This document shows, in pieces, positions 1-10,114 of a stretch of 43,467 nt of DNA. The translations under genes were made by a program, and so were the position numbers. The notes below the pieces were generated by a model. That model did no database searches. It was given only the letters and a program-made list of their open reading frames with translations, and was not told the DNA's origin. Each line of letters starts with the position of its first letter. The stretch's first letter is position 1. Origin of the DNA: Roseicyclus sp. (GTDB lineage Bacteria > Pseudomonadota > Alphaproteobacteria > Rhodobacterales > Rhodobacteraceae); the NCBI GenBank assembly GCA_018401385.1, contig JAGYKZ010000009.1, positions 1-43,467 on the forward strand, in the 5' to 3' direction.

Positions 1-1180
1 TATTGCCTGCCGCGATCACATCGGGCTGCAAGGCTTCAAGCGTGCGGATTTTACGTGCCTTGAGCTTGCCCGAAATTTCAGGCTGCATCAGGTTGTAGGT
101 GCCTGCCGATCCACAGCATAGATGGCTATCTGCTGGCTCAAGAACTGTGAAGCCCGCAGCGCGCAACAAATCCTTCGGCGCGGTTTTCACCCTTTGCCCA
201 TGCTGAAGCGAGCACGCCGCATGGTAAGCAACGTTCAAATCCTCGGGGGCTTTGGCGTCAGTTAAATCCAACTTTTGGAGGAGTTCGGAGATATCCATCG
301 CAAGATCTGAGATGGTCTTGGCATCCTCGGCCAGCGGATCATTGCGGAACATATGGCCATAATCTTTGACCGTTGTGCCGCAACCAGAGGTGTTGATCAC
401 AATCGCGTCCAAACCTTCACCCCGCACCTCGTGCATCCAGGCCACAATATTGGCAGCCGCAAAGGCATGGGACTCGGTCTCGCGCCCCATGTGATGGGTC
501 AATGCCCCACAACAGCCCGCACCTTCAGCCACGACAACCTCACAGCCCAAACGGCGCAACAGGCGAATTGTGGCATCGTTGATATCGGTGTTCAGCGCCT
601 TTTGCGCACAGCCTGTCATAAGCGCGACCCGCATTTTGCGCGCACCCTGCGGCGCAAAACGTTGCGCATCATCATTGCGGCTGACAGGCGGGATATGCGC
701 GGGCACCATATCCAACATCGCCTTGAGCCGCGCATCGGGCATCAAAAAGGCAAAGGGCCGACCAATCTTCGCGCCAAGCAAAGCCACACGAAACCGCGTG
801 GGATAAGGCAGGATTTTTGCCAAAGCAAAGCGCAATAGACGGTCCATCAATGGGCGCTTATAGGTGCGCTCGATATGGGCGCGGGCGTGATCCACCAAAT
901 GCATATAATGCACACCTGACGGGCAGGTGGTCATACAGGCCAAACAAGACAGACAACGGTCGATATGTTTCACTGTTTTTGCATCCGCAGGGCGCGCCGA
1001 CTCAAGCATATCCTTAATCAGGTAAATCCGCCCTCTGGGGCTGTCCAATTCATCACCCAAAACCTGATAAGTTGGGCAAGTGGCTGTACAAAATCCACAA
1101 TGCACACAAGCGCGCAGAATCTGGTTCGAGCGCGCGGTGGCGGGATCGGCAAGCTGCTCTGGGGTGAATGTCGTCTGCAT
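1..1180 (-). CDS. glcF: Glycolate oxidase iron-sulfur subunit GlcF (3' end outside window)
   Basis: This is the electron-transfer subunit of glycolate oxidase, which converts glycolate to glyoxylate together with GlcD and GlcE. Reading the minus strand from the ATG at 1180 gives about 393 residues without a stop, so the C-terminus lies beyond the left edge. Two 4Fe-4S ferredoxin motifs are visible: Cys25, 28, 31, 35 (CVHCGFCTATCP) and Cys76, 79, 82, 86 (CLSCLACMTTCP). Two CCG-type cysteine-rich motifs follow (GAGCCGALTHH and LCCGSAGTY), as in the GlcF/heterodisulfide-reductase-like family. The gene lies 18 bases after glcE in the same direction and is the third gene of glcDEF. Identification is by family motifs plus operon context. 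Confidence 0.95.
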   Translation of the reverse strand, partial: MQTTFTPEQLADPATARSNQILRACVHCGFCTATCPTYQVLGDELDSPRGRIYLIKDMLESARPADAKTVKHIDRCLSCLACMTTCPSGVHYMHLVDHARAHIERTYKRPLMDRLLRFALAKILPYPTRFRVALLGAKIGRPFAFLMPDARLKAMLDMVPAHIPPVSRNDDAQRFAPQGARKMRVALMTGCAQKALNTDINDATIRLLRRLGCEVVVAEGAGCCGALTHHMGRETESHAFAAANIVAWMHEVRGEGLDAIVINTSGCGTTVKDYGHMFRNDPLAEDAKTISDLAMDISELLQKLDLTDAKAPEDLNVAYHAACSLQHGQRVKTAPKDLLRAAGFTVLEPADSHLCCGSAGTYNLMQPEISGKLKARKIRTLEALQPDVIAAGN

Positions 1181-1198
1181 GGCGAAACACGTCTTTCC

Positions 1199-2341
1199 TT
1201 ATGCGGCGGGCATGGCCGTGGCCATCAACCCCGTGTTCAAAATTCCTTTTGGATCGAATTTGCGGCGCAGCCCGTCTGATAACGCGGCCAAAGGCGCAGG
1301 TTCGGGGTGGAAGGTCGGAATGCGCGCGCGCGTTGCCTCAGCCGCGCGGATCAGCGTGGCATGGCCCGCAAATGCGCCCAGACTTGTGCGCAGATCATGG
1401 CCCTCGGTGACCAAGGCCCAAATCAGCCCGCCGCCCCAATCATAAATGACATCCCCCTTGATCTTCGCGGCTATCACAGGCCCGTCACTGGGTTTGCACG
1501 AGATGCGCCACACATCGCCCGCCTGACCCGCAAATGCGGTGACATCGCGCTGGTCTTTCCACATCTGCCGCACAAGCGCAGGATCAGCGATCACATCCAC
1601 CGCGCCAAACTCTGCCAAAACGCCGCGCAGCGCATCGGCGCGATAGGCCACGCTTTTGGCGAACCCTTCAAGGCGGATCATGGTGCGGGACGTGCCGCCG
1701 CGATTGGCACTATGCGCAGCCCCCGTCACCTCGTAGGGCGAAGCGAGGGCGCGCGACAGCGCCGCAACGGCAGTGTGATCGGTAAGCCCCTCAAGCATCA
1801 GACAGGCGCAGGTTTCGACCTCAGGCAGCAGTTTGAACGAAACCTCCGAGAGGACGCCAAGCGTGCCGAAACTGCCCGCCATCAGTTTCACAAGATCATA
1901 GCCCGTAACGTTCTTCATCACGCGTCCGCCATTTTTGATCACCGTGCCTGTGCCATCCACGAAACGCACGCCAATCAAACTGTCGCGCGCCGCACCTGCT
2001 TGGATGCGGCGCGGTCCCGAAACATTGCCCGCAACCACCCCACCGATCGTGGGCGTGCCGTCTGTTCCCAAAAGCGCGCGGTGATCCATCGGCTCGAACG
2101 GCAGGCGCTGGTTTTCGGCGCGAAGAACCGCCTCAATCTCAGCCAGCGGCGTGCCTGCTTGTGCAACCAAGGTCAACGCACCGGGTTCATAAAGGGTAAC
2201 ACCTGTCAGCGCTGCGGCTGACAAAACCTCGCCCGCCGCAGCCCGCCCAATCGGACGCGTGCCACCACCACGGATCACCACAGGATGCTGCGCTGCGGCC
2301 AACAGTTCGGCCAGTTCAGCCTCGGATTTTGGTTGCAGCAT
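1199..2341 (-). CDS. glcE: Glycolate oxidase FAD-binding subunit GlcE
   Basis: The 380-residue protein is the second FAD-binding subunit of glycolate oxidase. It starts MLQPKSEAELAELL and carries the PCMH-type FAD-binding fold: an early GGGTRPIGR stretch near residues 25-33, then the VVAGNVSGPRRIQAGAARD region and the GGRVMKNVTGYDLVKLMAGS region that contacts the flavin in this family. It is shorter than GlcD and lacks the long C-terminal domain, as expected for GlcE. It sits between glcD (63 bases upstream) and glcF (18 bases downstream), all on the minus strand, so one transcript is likely. No frameshift is seen. Confidence 0.95.
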   Translation of the reverse strand: MLQPKSEAELAELLAAAQHPVVIRGGGTRPIGRAAAGEVLSAAALTGVTLYEPGALTLVAQAGTPLAEIEAVLRAENQRLPFEPMDHRALLGTDGTPTIGGVVAGNVSGPRRIQAGAARDSLIGVRFVDGTGTVIKNGGRVMKNVTGYDLVKLMAGSFGTLGVLSEVSFKLLPEVETCACLMLEGLTDHTAVAALSRALASPYEVTGAAHSANRGGTSRTMIRLEGFAKSVAYRADALRGVLAEFGAVDVIADPALVRQMWKDQRDVTAFAGQAGDVWRISCKPSDGPVIAAKIKGDVIYDWGGGLIWALVTEGHDLRTSLGAFAGHATLIRAAEATRARIPTFHPEPAPLAALSDGLRRKFDPKGILNTGLMATAMPAA

Positions 2342-2404
2342 AGCGCATCGCCCCTTTCATCAGGCAAAGTCCCCCCAAAGCCAAATCAGGGGATGAAATT
2401 TCAC

Positions 2405-3844
2405 TTAGGCAGCTTGATCGCGGCGGGTTTCCGTGACCGACAATGGGAACACCTTGGCGGGGTTCAACAGCCATTTGGGGTCAAACACATCCTTCACCCA
2501 AAGCTGCGCTTCCAAATCCTTATGGCTATATTGCGTCAGCATCAGGTCGCGCTTTTCAATGCCGACGCCGTGCTCACCCGTCAGACAACCGCCCACCTCA
2601 ACGCACAGCTTGAGGATATCCGCGCCAAAGGCTTCGCAAAGCTCCAGATCACCGGGCTTATTCGCGTCAAACAGGATCAATGGGTGCATATTGCCATCGC
2701 CGGCGTGAAACACATTGGCGACACCAAGCCCGTATTCTTTGCTCATCTCACCAATGCGGCGCAGCACATAAGGCAGGCTTGAGACAGGAATCGTGCCATC
2801 AAGGCACATATAGTCATTGATCTGACCCATCGCGCCAAAGGCAGATTTGCGGCCAAGCCAAATCCGTGCGGCCTGATCCGCGTCTGCCGCCTCGCGGAGT
2901 TCAACGGGATTGTGGCGCTTGGCGATCTCAAGGATCACATCAAGCTGTTCACGGATTTCCGCCTCGGAGCCTTCGACCTCGACAATGAGCAGCGCTTCGC
3001 ACATCGGATAGCCTGCCTTGGCAAAGGCCTCTGTCGCCTCGATGCACGGGCGATCCATGAATTCGATGGCCACGGGCAAAACGCCCGCTTTGATAATGGC
3101 GGATACACATTCCCCCGCGACCTCATTGCTGTCAAAGCCCATCAATACAGGACGCGCTCCTTCGGGTTTGCGCAGGATACGCAGCGTGGCCTCAGTGACC
3201 ACGCCAAGCTGGCCTTCGCTGCCGCAAATGACACCAAGCAGGTCAAGCCCGGCCGCATCCAAATGCGCGCCACCAATCTCGACCACAGTGCCATCCATCA
3301 TCACCATCGTGACGCCAAGCAAGTTATTGGTCGTCACCCCATATTTCAGGCAATGCGCGCCACCCGAATTCATCCCGATATTGCCCGCAATTGCGCAAGC
3401 CAACTGGCTGGAGGGATCGGGGGCATAGAAAAAATCTTTCTCTTCGACCGCGCCTGTGACGCTCAGATTGGTGCGCCCCGTCTGCACGCAGATAAAGCGA
3501 TTGTCGTAATCGGTTTCCAACACCGCCGTCAGCCGCGCGACCCCCAAAATCACGCTATCGGCCGTTGGCAAAGCCCCACCCGCAAGCGAGGTGCCAGATC
3601 CGCGCGGCACCACGGGCACGCCCTCCTGATGGCAAATGCGCAGCACCTCAGAAACTTCGGCTGTGGATTGCGGCAGAACCGCCGCCAAGGGGGGGCAGCG
3701 ATAGGCCGTCAGCGCATCGCATTCATAGGCGCGCGTCTCATGCGGGTCATCAATCACCGCGTCATGGGGCAGCACATCACGCAGCCGCGCAATGATCCGC
3801 GCGCGTTTTGCCAAAATGGCGGGGTTTGGTATTGGCATTTCCAT
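2405..3844 (-). CDS. glcD: Glycolate oxidase catalytic subunit GlcD
   Basis: This is the FAD-linked catalytic subunit that oxidises glycolate. It has 479 residues from the chosen ATG at 3844. An upstream in-frame ATG at 3913 exists, but the one at 3844 is preceded by a strong GGAGGG ribosome-binding site, and the protein then begins MEMPIPNPAILAKRARII as expected. Family motifs include PRGSGTSLAGGALP (FAD-binding), IAGNIGMNSGGAHCLKYG, and near the C-terminus NVFHAGDGNMHPLILFD and CLTGEHGVGIEKRD. It is the first gene of glcDEF. The promoter region to its right holds an inverted repeat shared with the divergent gene at 3967. Confidence 0.95.
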   Translation of the reverse strand: MEMPIPNPAILAKRARIIARLRDVLPHDAVIDDPHETRAYECDALTAYRCPPLAAVLPQSTAEVSEVLRICHQEGVPVVPRGSGTSLAGGALPTADSVILGVARLTAVLETDYDNRFICVQTGRTNLSVTGAVEEKDFFYAPDPSSQLACAIAGNIGMNSGGAHCLKYGVTTNNLLGVTMVMMDGTVVEIGGAHLDAAGLDLLGVICGSEGQLGVVTEATLRILRKPEGARPVLMGFDSNEVAGECVSAIIKAGVLPVAIEFMDRPCIEATEAFAKAGYPMCEALLIVEVEGSEAEIREQLDVILEIAKRHNPVELREAADADQAARIWLGRKSAFGAMGQINDYMCLDGTIPVSSLPYVLRRIGEMSKEYGLGVANVFHAGDGNMHPLILFDANKPGDLELCEAFGADILKLCVEVGGCLTGEHGVGIEKRDLMLTQYSHKDLEAQLWVKDVFDPKWLLNPAKVFPLSVTETRRDQAA

Positions 3845-3863
3845 GATCGACCCTCCCAGCAGT

Positions 3864-3886
3864 ATTGGTAATATTTCTATACCAAT
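3864..3886. promoter_or_regulatory. Inverted repeat in the glcD / HemJ-like divergent promoter region
   Basis: ATTGGTA at 3864-3870 and TACCAAT at 3880-3886 form perfect 7-base arms separated by 9 bases. A further ATTGGT copy lies on the minus strand at 3890-3895. The repeat is 20 bases upstream of the glcD start and about 80 bases upstream of the divergent gene. GntR-family regulators, which include the known glycolate regulator GlcC, often bind TGGT..ACCA-type repeats, so an operator is plausible. No regulator gene is present in the window, and the assignment is inference. Confidence 0.45.
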
Positions 3887-3966
3887 TTGACCAATCGCGC
3901 AAGCAAAAGCCAAGCGCGACCGAATTGCCCATGGACGGCACGCCTCAAAAGAGGCAGCAAGACGGA

Positions 3967-4377
3967 ATGGATTGGATAAAAGTCATACACATTTTATGCG
4001 TCATGGGCTGGATGACGGGCATTTTTGCTGTCCCCCGCGCCATTATCTTTTGGAAAAAAGAATATGCGAGTCTGGGTGAATTTGGGCCAACAGCGGATCT
4101 GACGATTCGCATCTATCGCTTCTCCCTTGGGCTTGGCGTCATTGCGATTGCCAGTGGACTTTGGCTTGGTTGGTATTGGAGCTTTGCCCCGTGGGTCTGG
4201 GTGAAACTTGGCCTCGTGGCTTTGCTTGCCTTGCATTACGCGTGGACAGGAAGGTTGATCCTACGCGCCCTAAAGGGCGAGTTTCGCGAAAGTGATCTTT
4301 ACTTGCGCATATTTAACGAAGTGAGCGTGTTTGGAGCGATTGCTGTTTTGATCGTTGTTGTCTTCAAACCCTTCTGA
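3967..4377 (+). CDS. HemJ/CopD-like small integral membrane protein
   Basis: The protein is 136 residues from the ATG at 3967 (MDWIKVIHILCVMGWMTG). An upstream ATG at 3931 would add 12 residues of non-membrane sequence and looks less likely. About four hydrophobic segments are visible. His8 in the first segment and the WVWVKLGLVALLALHYAWTG stretch resemble the HemJ family (protoporphyrinogen IX oxidase, UPF0093) and the wider CopD-like superfamily. Length fits HemJ. A second, canonical hemJ may exist elsewhere in the genome, so a haem role is not certain. It is divergent from glcD and its 3' end overlaps the opposing gene by 14 bases. Confidence 0.7.
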   Translation: MDWIKVIHILCVMGWMTGIFAVPRAIIFWKKEYASLGEFGPTADLTIRIYRFSLGLGVIAIASGLWLGWYWSFAPWVWVKLGLVALLALHYAWTGRLILRALKGEFRESDLYLRIFNEVSVFGAIAVLIVVVFKPF

Positions 4378-6451
4378 ACCGCCCTTCCCGCAGCCACGCA
4401 GCCAACAGCGCGCCAAGCCCAAACAACAGGTAAACCCAAACGGGCAAAAAGGGCCGCGCACGTAAATCTTGGGTAAGATAGGCATCGCGGGCGTAAAGAC
4501 CCATCCAGCCGCGACCAACGGCATTGCGACCCTCAGGGACGAGGCGCAGGTCTGGCAATCCATCGCGCATAAAACCCATGCCCCCGCCGCGCGCGGCAAC
4601 GCCTGTTTGCAGCTGTGCTGTGGTGGCGACCACCTTTGCAAATTCACGCGGATGCGCAGGGCCGATGCCCACGACAATATCGGCCAGACCATCTGCATCA
4701 GGATCACTGAGGCGATACAGCCCATCGTCTGGGGCGAGGGCCCTGCCCTCCAGCAGCCCCGCCTCCGTCTCTGATAGCGGCACACGGGTGGTCCTGCCGT
4801 CAGGGGCGGTGACGATCACCTCCCGCGCAGTTGGTGTCATGGTTTGACGGGTGATGATGATTTCCCCGTCTCCCGCCTCCGCGCGCAGTGCTTCTTCCTC
4901 CAGATCAGGTTCCTTCATCATCCAATGGGCCAAGCGCCGCAATAATTCCAATTGTGGCCCTCCCCCCTCAAAGCCGCGATCCCACAGCCACGCGTGATCC
5001 GAGGCCAAAAGCGCCACACGTCCCTGTTCCACGCGGTCGAGGATGAGAAGCGGGGCATCCTGCACACCCTGCAAAACCACCTCCCCGCTGGTCGGGGTCA
5101 CCTCAATCTGGCGGAACCAGCGCCCCCATGGCTGATCGGCGGTCGCCAGCGGCAGATGTTCTGCCTCCAACCCCCGCGTCACGGGATGGCGCGCACCCAA
5201 ATCAGTGATGCGCGGAAGGTAAGGGGCCTCAATAACGCGGGCGGTCGGCTCGGCAGGCAGGATATCTGCAAGAGGAGAGCGGTAAATTGACCCTGCCCCC
5301 GCAAAATCAGGGCCCGCCGCCACCAAGACCGCGCCGCCATCGCGCACATAGCGCGCCACGTTTTCAAGATAAATCAGCGGCAAAATCCCGCGCCGTTGAT
5401 AGCGGTCGAAAATGATCAGATCGAAATCATCAATCTGCTCCATAAACAATTCACGGGTCGGAAAGGCAATCAGGGATAACTCCGACACAGGAACATTGTC
5501 GCGTTTTTCAGGGGGGCGCAAAATGGTGAAATGAACCAAATCCACCGCTGGGTCAGATTTCAACAAATTGCGCCATGTGCGCTGGCCCATGTGCGGCTCA
5601 CCCGAGACCAAAAGCACCGAAAGACGGTCGCGCGCACCGTTGACTTGGGCATAGGTCACATTGTTGCGCGCGGTCAGCTCACCCGCCTGCACAGGCACCT
5701 CGAACCGCACCACATTCTGACCCGCATGGGCAAGGTTCAAGGTCAGTTCTAAAGATTGCCCCACAGGCACGGTCGCGCGCTGGGCCGCACCCCCGTCAAT
5801 CGAGTAGATGATTTCTGTCTGGGTTGGATCAATGCCATCTGGCAAGGGACCGAAATCTTGAACACTGAGACTGATTTTGACATCCTGCCCCAAGATTCCA
5901 TAGGCAGGTGCGCTCTCGATGCGCAAGGCGCGATCCCAATCCGCCTCTTGCCCTGAAATCAACGCATGGACTGGCACGCCCAGCTCTGGCCATGCCTCCA
6001 GATCATGAACCTGCCCGTCCGTCAGAAGAAACGCCCCCGCGATACGGTCACGGGGGTGTTCCGCCGCAAACTCCGACAGCGCGGATAAAACACGCGTGCC
6101 TTGATTGCCCTCAGCATCCGCGACCCGCCGCACGCGCGGCTCCACACCTTCGGCCTCCAAAGCGGCGATAAGGGCGCGCAAGGTTTCTTCGGTCTGGCCC
6201 TGCCGTCCTGCAAGGTTTTGCGAGGCCGTTTCATCCACCACCACCAAGGCCAAGTCGCTCAATGGGGCACGCAATTCCTCCTGCCAAACAGGGCGCAGCA
6301 GCGCCAATAGGATGATCCCAGCCGCCAAGCCCCGATAGGGCCAGCCCCGCAAACCGCGCCATGCGCAAAACCCCAGCGTGAGAGCCAAGAGAACTGCCGC
6401 GGCCCACAGAATGCTTGGCGGCAGCAGAGGGTCAAAGAGCACGTTACCCAT
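4364..6451 (-). CDS. Large membrane protein with GATase1-like domain (MoxR-associated operon)
   Basis: This 695-residue protein has two hydrophobic segments at the N-terminus and one at the extreme C-terminus (PVWVYLLFGLGALLAAWL), leaving a large soluble middle. Near residues 67-75 the sequence VVVDETASQ resembles the start of a degenerate von Willebrand A (MIDAS-type) domain. Further on, DLIIFDRYQRRGILPLIYLE and YVRDGGAVLVAAGPDFAG match the class I glutamine-amidotransferase-like fold found in such proteins, without an obvious catalytic triad. It starts three bases after the DUF4159 gene stop and is probably the last gene of moxR-DUF58-DUF4159. The exact function is unknown; cell-envelope integrity or complex assembly is inferred from MoxR-type operons. 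Confidence 0.75.
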   Translation of the reverse strand: MGNVLFDPLLPPSILWAAAVLLALTLGFCAWRGLRGWPYRGLAAGIILLALLRPVWQEELRAPLSDLALVVVDETASQNLAGRQGQTEETLRALIAALEAEGVEPRVRRVADAEGNQGTRVLSALSEFAAEHPRDRIAGAFLLTDGQVHDLEAWPELGVPVHALISGQEADWDRALRIESAPAYGILGQDVKISLSVQDFGPLPDGIDPTQTEIIYSIDGGAAQRATVPVGQSLELTLNLAHAGQNVVRFEVPVQAGELTARNNVTYAQVNGARDRLSVLLVSGEPHMGQRTWRNLLKSDPAVDLVHFTILRPPEKRDNVPVSELSLIAFPTRELFMEQIDDFDLIIFDRYQRRGILPLIYLENVARYVRDGGAVLVAAGPDFAGAGSIYRSPLADILPAEPTARVIEAPYLPRITDLGARHPVTRGLEAEHLPLATADQPWGRWFRQIEVTPTSGEVVLQGVQDAPLLILDRVEQGRVALLASDHAWLWDRGFEGGGPQLELLRRLAHWMMKEPDLEEEALRAEAGDGEIIITRQTMTPTAREVIVTAPDGRTTRVPLSETEAGLLEGRALAPDDGLYRLSDPDADGLADIVVGIGPAHPREFAKVVATTAQLQTGVAARGGGMGFMRDGLPDLRLVPEGRNAVGRGWMGLYARDAYLTQDLRARPFLPVWVYLLFGLGALLAAWLREGRFRRV

Positions 6452-6454
6452 CCC

Positions 6455-9233
6455 TCAATTTCCTAACCGTTGCAGCAAAGCAGGCACGTGAACCTGGTCG
6501 GATTTGTAATTGCCCGACAAGATATGCATCACCAGATTAACCCCAAAACGCAGTGCGATTTCGCGTGTTGCCCGCAACTGGCGCTCCTATCGGCACAAGC
6601 GGCCTCGTTGATCCATCGGCCCATGCTGTGTATTCAATCATTGCCATCCGATAATCAGCAGATCGACCGCTATTAAAGCGCAATGGCGAAAGGTGGCGCC
6701 TTTTGAAATGTCAGGCTCGCAGCAATAAGCCCACCCAAACATCGCAGAGACAATAAATTACCTGAAAATCATTAATCAGGTAAAAGGCACGCGTCAGAAC
6801 ATGGTCCTCGGGAATAGGCGCTAGCGGCGGGATATCCAAACCTTGCGCCAATTCCTGCAAGCGCCGCGCTGCGGGGGAGGATGTGCCAAAGCCACCGATA
6901 TCCCCATCGCGCGTATCAAAGACGATCATCCCGCCACCGCGCAAATAGGCGTTCAGGCGTTGATACACCTCGGCGGATGGTAGAGTTTGCGTTTCGGTAA
7001 CAGGCCAATACAGCATCGGGAAAAAGGCCAGTTCGTCACGGTTCAAATCGACACCCACAGGCGGGCTTGGCTCAATCGTGGTGCGCGCCCATAACGTATC
7101 AGACAGGCCCTGCAACCCCGCGCGGGACATCTCATCCACCACCGCCTGTCCCGTCTCCACATAGGCCAAGCGCAGGTCCTCGGTGGCCATCAAACCAAAG
7201 ATTTCGTCAGGCGAGAGGGTTTGCGCATCACTCGGACCAGACCACGGCACAAACAGCAGCAGCGCCGCAACACCCGCCGCAGCGCGTATACGACCCGTCA
7301 GCCAAAGGCTTGCAATACTGTCCAAAGCAAGCGCCAGAAAAGCCAGTGCAAAGAACCAACGCGACAAATCAAGTGGCACTGGTGGCGCGCCCCGCTCAAC
7401 CGTGACAAATGCGGGCCAATTTGCGCGGTCCAAATCCGCAGGCCCCGTGATGACATTCCGCGCCACCCGTCCGATGCTGGCCTCATAAATCCCAGGCGGC
7501 AGATCAGCAGAGAGGGGGGTGTCCCGCATCGCATCCCCGCGCACCGTGATCTCGCCTTGCGCTTGGTAAAGCGAACCAAACCCATCCAGCAAAGCAGCAG
7601 AGGTAAAGGTCAGCCCCGTGTAATCCTGCCCGGTGGCACTGGTGGGACGGGTTGAAACGGAAAGGCGCTCCAACATTTGCACGAACAGGCCAGACAGGGG
7701 CAGGTTTGACCATTCCGCATTGGCCGTCACATGAAACAGCACCACGCGCCCATCACCCATTTGCATTTGCGTCACCAATGGGGTGCCATCCTCCAGCGCC
7801 GCCACGGTGCGGCTTGCCAAATCGGGGCTTGGCTGTGCCAAAACCTGTTGGTTCACACGCAGATCATCGGGGATGGACAGGCCAAAGAATGGTGAGCTTT
7901 CTGGGAAGGGTTGAAGCGCTCTTGGATCAGCCCATGACATGGCCCCGCCCAATGCCCGTCCGCCCTGACGCAATTGCACGGGCATGAAGCGATCATCCTG
8001 CAAATCTGCGGGCGCTGTCCCTGCCAAACGCGGGCCAGCAAAGCGCAGAAACAGCCCGCCATTTTCAACCCACTCCGCCAAAGCACGCGCTTCTTCCTGC
8101 GGCAGGGTCGCCACATCCACCAATATGATCACATCGGGGTTCGCGGGCAAAAGCTCCGTCAATCCGCCCTCTAACAGATCGACATAAGGGGCCAGTGCCT
8201 CACGCAGATAGTGAAACGGCGACAACAGCGCCTGCCCCTCTTGCGGGGCATTTGTGGCAACAAGACCCACCTCGCGCCGTGACAGCCTGTCATCCACCAA
8301 AAGCCGAGCGCCCGTATGCGCTTGATCACGCAACTCGAACCGCGTGATGCGATTGCGCAGCTCAGGCGGCAGGGACAGGGGCACAACCGCCAATCCCGCG
8401 CCTGCGCCAATGCGCGCCTCCGCTTCGACCAAAACGCGTATCGCGCCAGTCGGGTCAGGCCCAAAGCCCTGCACCATATGGTCCGCCGCCGCCATCAATG
8501 GGCCATCTGCACGCAACACGGACAGGGAAAGATCAGCCCCCTGCATCTGCAAGGGACCAAGTGCGGCAAGGCGCTGCAATGGCTCCTGCGGCTCGATCAC
8601 ACGCAACACTGCTGATTGGTCACGCAAGGTTCGCGCCAAAAGCGCGCGCGCGCCATCATGGGCCAGACCATCTGAATACCAGATCACTTCGGACACATTG
8701 CCTTGCCCCGACACCCAGTTTTGCGCCGCTGCAAAATCGGGCGTGAAAGGTGCGGGATGTTGCCCTGCCAGACGCCCCAACCATTGCCCAGCAGGGGCAA
8801 GCAAGGTCTCCAACGCATCATCGGGCACATCCGTTAAGGCAACCACCGCCACGGGGCGACCCGCACGGGCCGCATCTTGTAACTGGCGTTCTATCCGTTC
8901 GTTTTCCGCCGCCCAAGACATTGCACTGGCCCATGAACCATCCCGCAAGATCAAAAGGGCTCCTTGTCCCGCCACCTTTGGGGCGGGATTCAAAATGGGC
9001 TGCGCAAGCGCCACGATCAAACATCCCGCCGCCAGCAATCGCAAAGCCAACAGCCACCATGGCGTTTTGCGGCTTTCGTTTTCCTTGTCCTTCAGGCCCA
9101 GCAGAAAAATCAGCGCAGGAAAATAAAGCCGCTTTGGTGCAGGTGGCAAAACACGCAGCAGCCACCAAAGCGCAGGCAGCAAAAACAGACCCGACAAGAC
9201 CCACGCCGCGCCAAAGCCTAAAGCCCCAATCAT
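6455..9233 (-). CDS. DUF4159 / BatA-type membrane protein, C-terminus frameshifted
   Basis: The uninterrupted frame (9233 down to 6711, 840 residues) begins with a BatA-type N-terminus: two hydrophobic segments around the LKDKENESRKTPWWLLALR stretch. Another membrane segment lies near residues 630-660, followed by a DUF4159 domain from about residue 690 (DLRLAYVETG, AFFPMLYWPV, GGGMIVFDTRDGD). This frame stops early, but the expected DUF4159 tail continues in other frames: AWADGSTRPLVPIG around 6590-6635, then REIALRFGVNLVMHILSGNY and VHVPALLQRLGN ending at a stop at 6455. Several indels fall between about 6580 and 6780. The gene starts with an ATGA overlap with the DUF58 gene. Its molecular role is not established. 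Confidence 0.8.
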
Positions 9234-10114
9234 GCGCCCATCTCCGAGAGAGCATGATAAAGGACCATCAAAGCCTCGCTTGCGGGGCGATCAGTCTGGT
9301 GGCTCAAAAACGGCCAGCCACGCTTTTGCGCCACCGCCATCAGCGATGCGCGATGCGCGGCAAAGCGGGTTTGATATTCCGCGCGCAGCGCTTCGGCGGA
9401 TTGGGTTTCAAAATCCGTTTCGGGATCGCGCCCTTCAAACAACATACGACCCGCAAAGGGGAAAGCCGCTTCACTTGGATCAACCAAATGCAACACCGCC
9501 CCCGAAGCGCCAGCGGCCGTGGCGGCATTTATAATATCCGCAAGCGCGGCTTTGTTTTCCAGGAAATCGGACAAAATTACCAATTTCGCACCCTTTGGAA
9601 TCGGTTGCGCCATGATCGGTTGCCCTGCGCGATCTTGCAAAAGCAGGGCCGCCAATGCCTCGCGCTGCAATATACCGCGCTGCGGGGGCTGCGCAGCATC
9701 AAGCCAGCCCGCCCGCTCCCCCGCGCGCAAAGCAAGCTCGATCAAGGCCAACGCGATCACATCGGCACGATTGCGTTTTTGGCTCATAGGGTCTGCGCCA
9801 GAGGTGTAGCGCAGTGAGGCGGCAGGATCGGACCAAATCAAAAGGGTCTGCGCAGCCTGCCATTCAGTTTGGCGGGTGAAATACTCATCCCCCCGCCCCG
9901 ATCTGCGCCAATCGATCAACGTGGCGCTGTCACCCGCTTGGACGTGGCGATACTGCCAAAACTCATCCCCCGCGCCCGCGCGTCTGCGACCATGTTCACC
10001 CATGTGCAATCCGGCCGCCAAGCGCTGCGCTTCAAGCAAAAGCGCGGGCAACCGCAGCGCCAAATTGGCGGCTTGCACAAGCGGTGCGGCACTATGAGGG
10101 GCGGTGCGGGGCAT
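9230..10114 (-). CDS. DUF58 domain protein (MoxR partner)
   Basis: The 294-residue protein has the DUF58 signature region around residues 47-83, with GAGDEFWQYRHVQAGDSATL followed by IDWRRSGRGDEYFTR. This corresponds to the RxYxxGDxxRxIDWxxxAR-type motif of the family. The later part has a von Willebrand A-like fold pattern (LLIWSDPAASL, KLVILSDFLE). No signal peptide or membrane segment is evident. It directly follows moxR (TAA next to ATG) and overlaps the DUF4159 gene by four bases, so it is firmly inside this operon. DUF58 proteins are usual partners of MoxR AAA+ ATPases; the client protein is unknown. Confidence 0.88.
   Translation of the reverse strand: MPRTAPHSAAPLVQAANLALRLPALLLEAQRLAAGLHMGEHGRRRAGAGDEFWQYRHVQAGDSATLIDWRRSGRGDEYFTRQTEWQAAQTLLIWSDPAASLRYTSGADPMSQKRNRADVIALALIELALRAGERAGWLDAAQPPQRGILQREALAALLLQDRAGQPIMAQPIPKGAKLVILSDFLENKAALADIINAATAAGASGAVLHLVDPSEAAFPFAGRMLFEGRDPETDFETQSAEALRAEYQTRFAAHRASLMAVAQKRGWPFLSHQTDRPASEALMVLYHALSEMGA

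Noticed and set aside
8750-9817. 355-codon plus-strand open frame
   Set aside because: It is antisense to the DUF4159 and DUF58 genes, with low-complexity translation.
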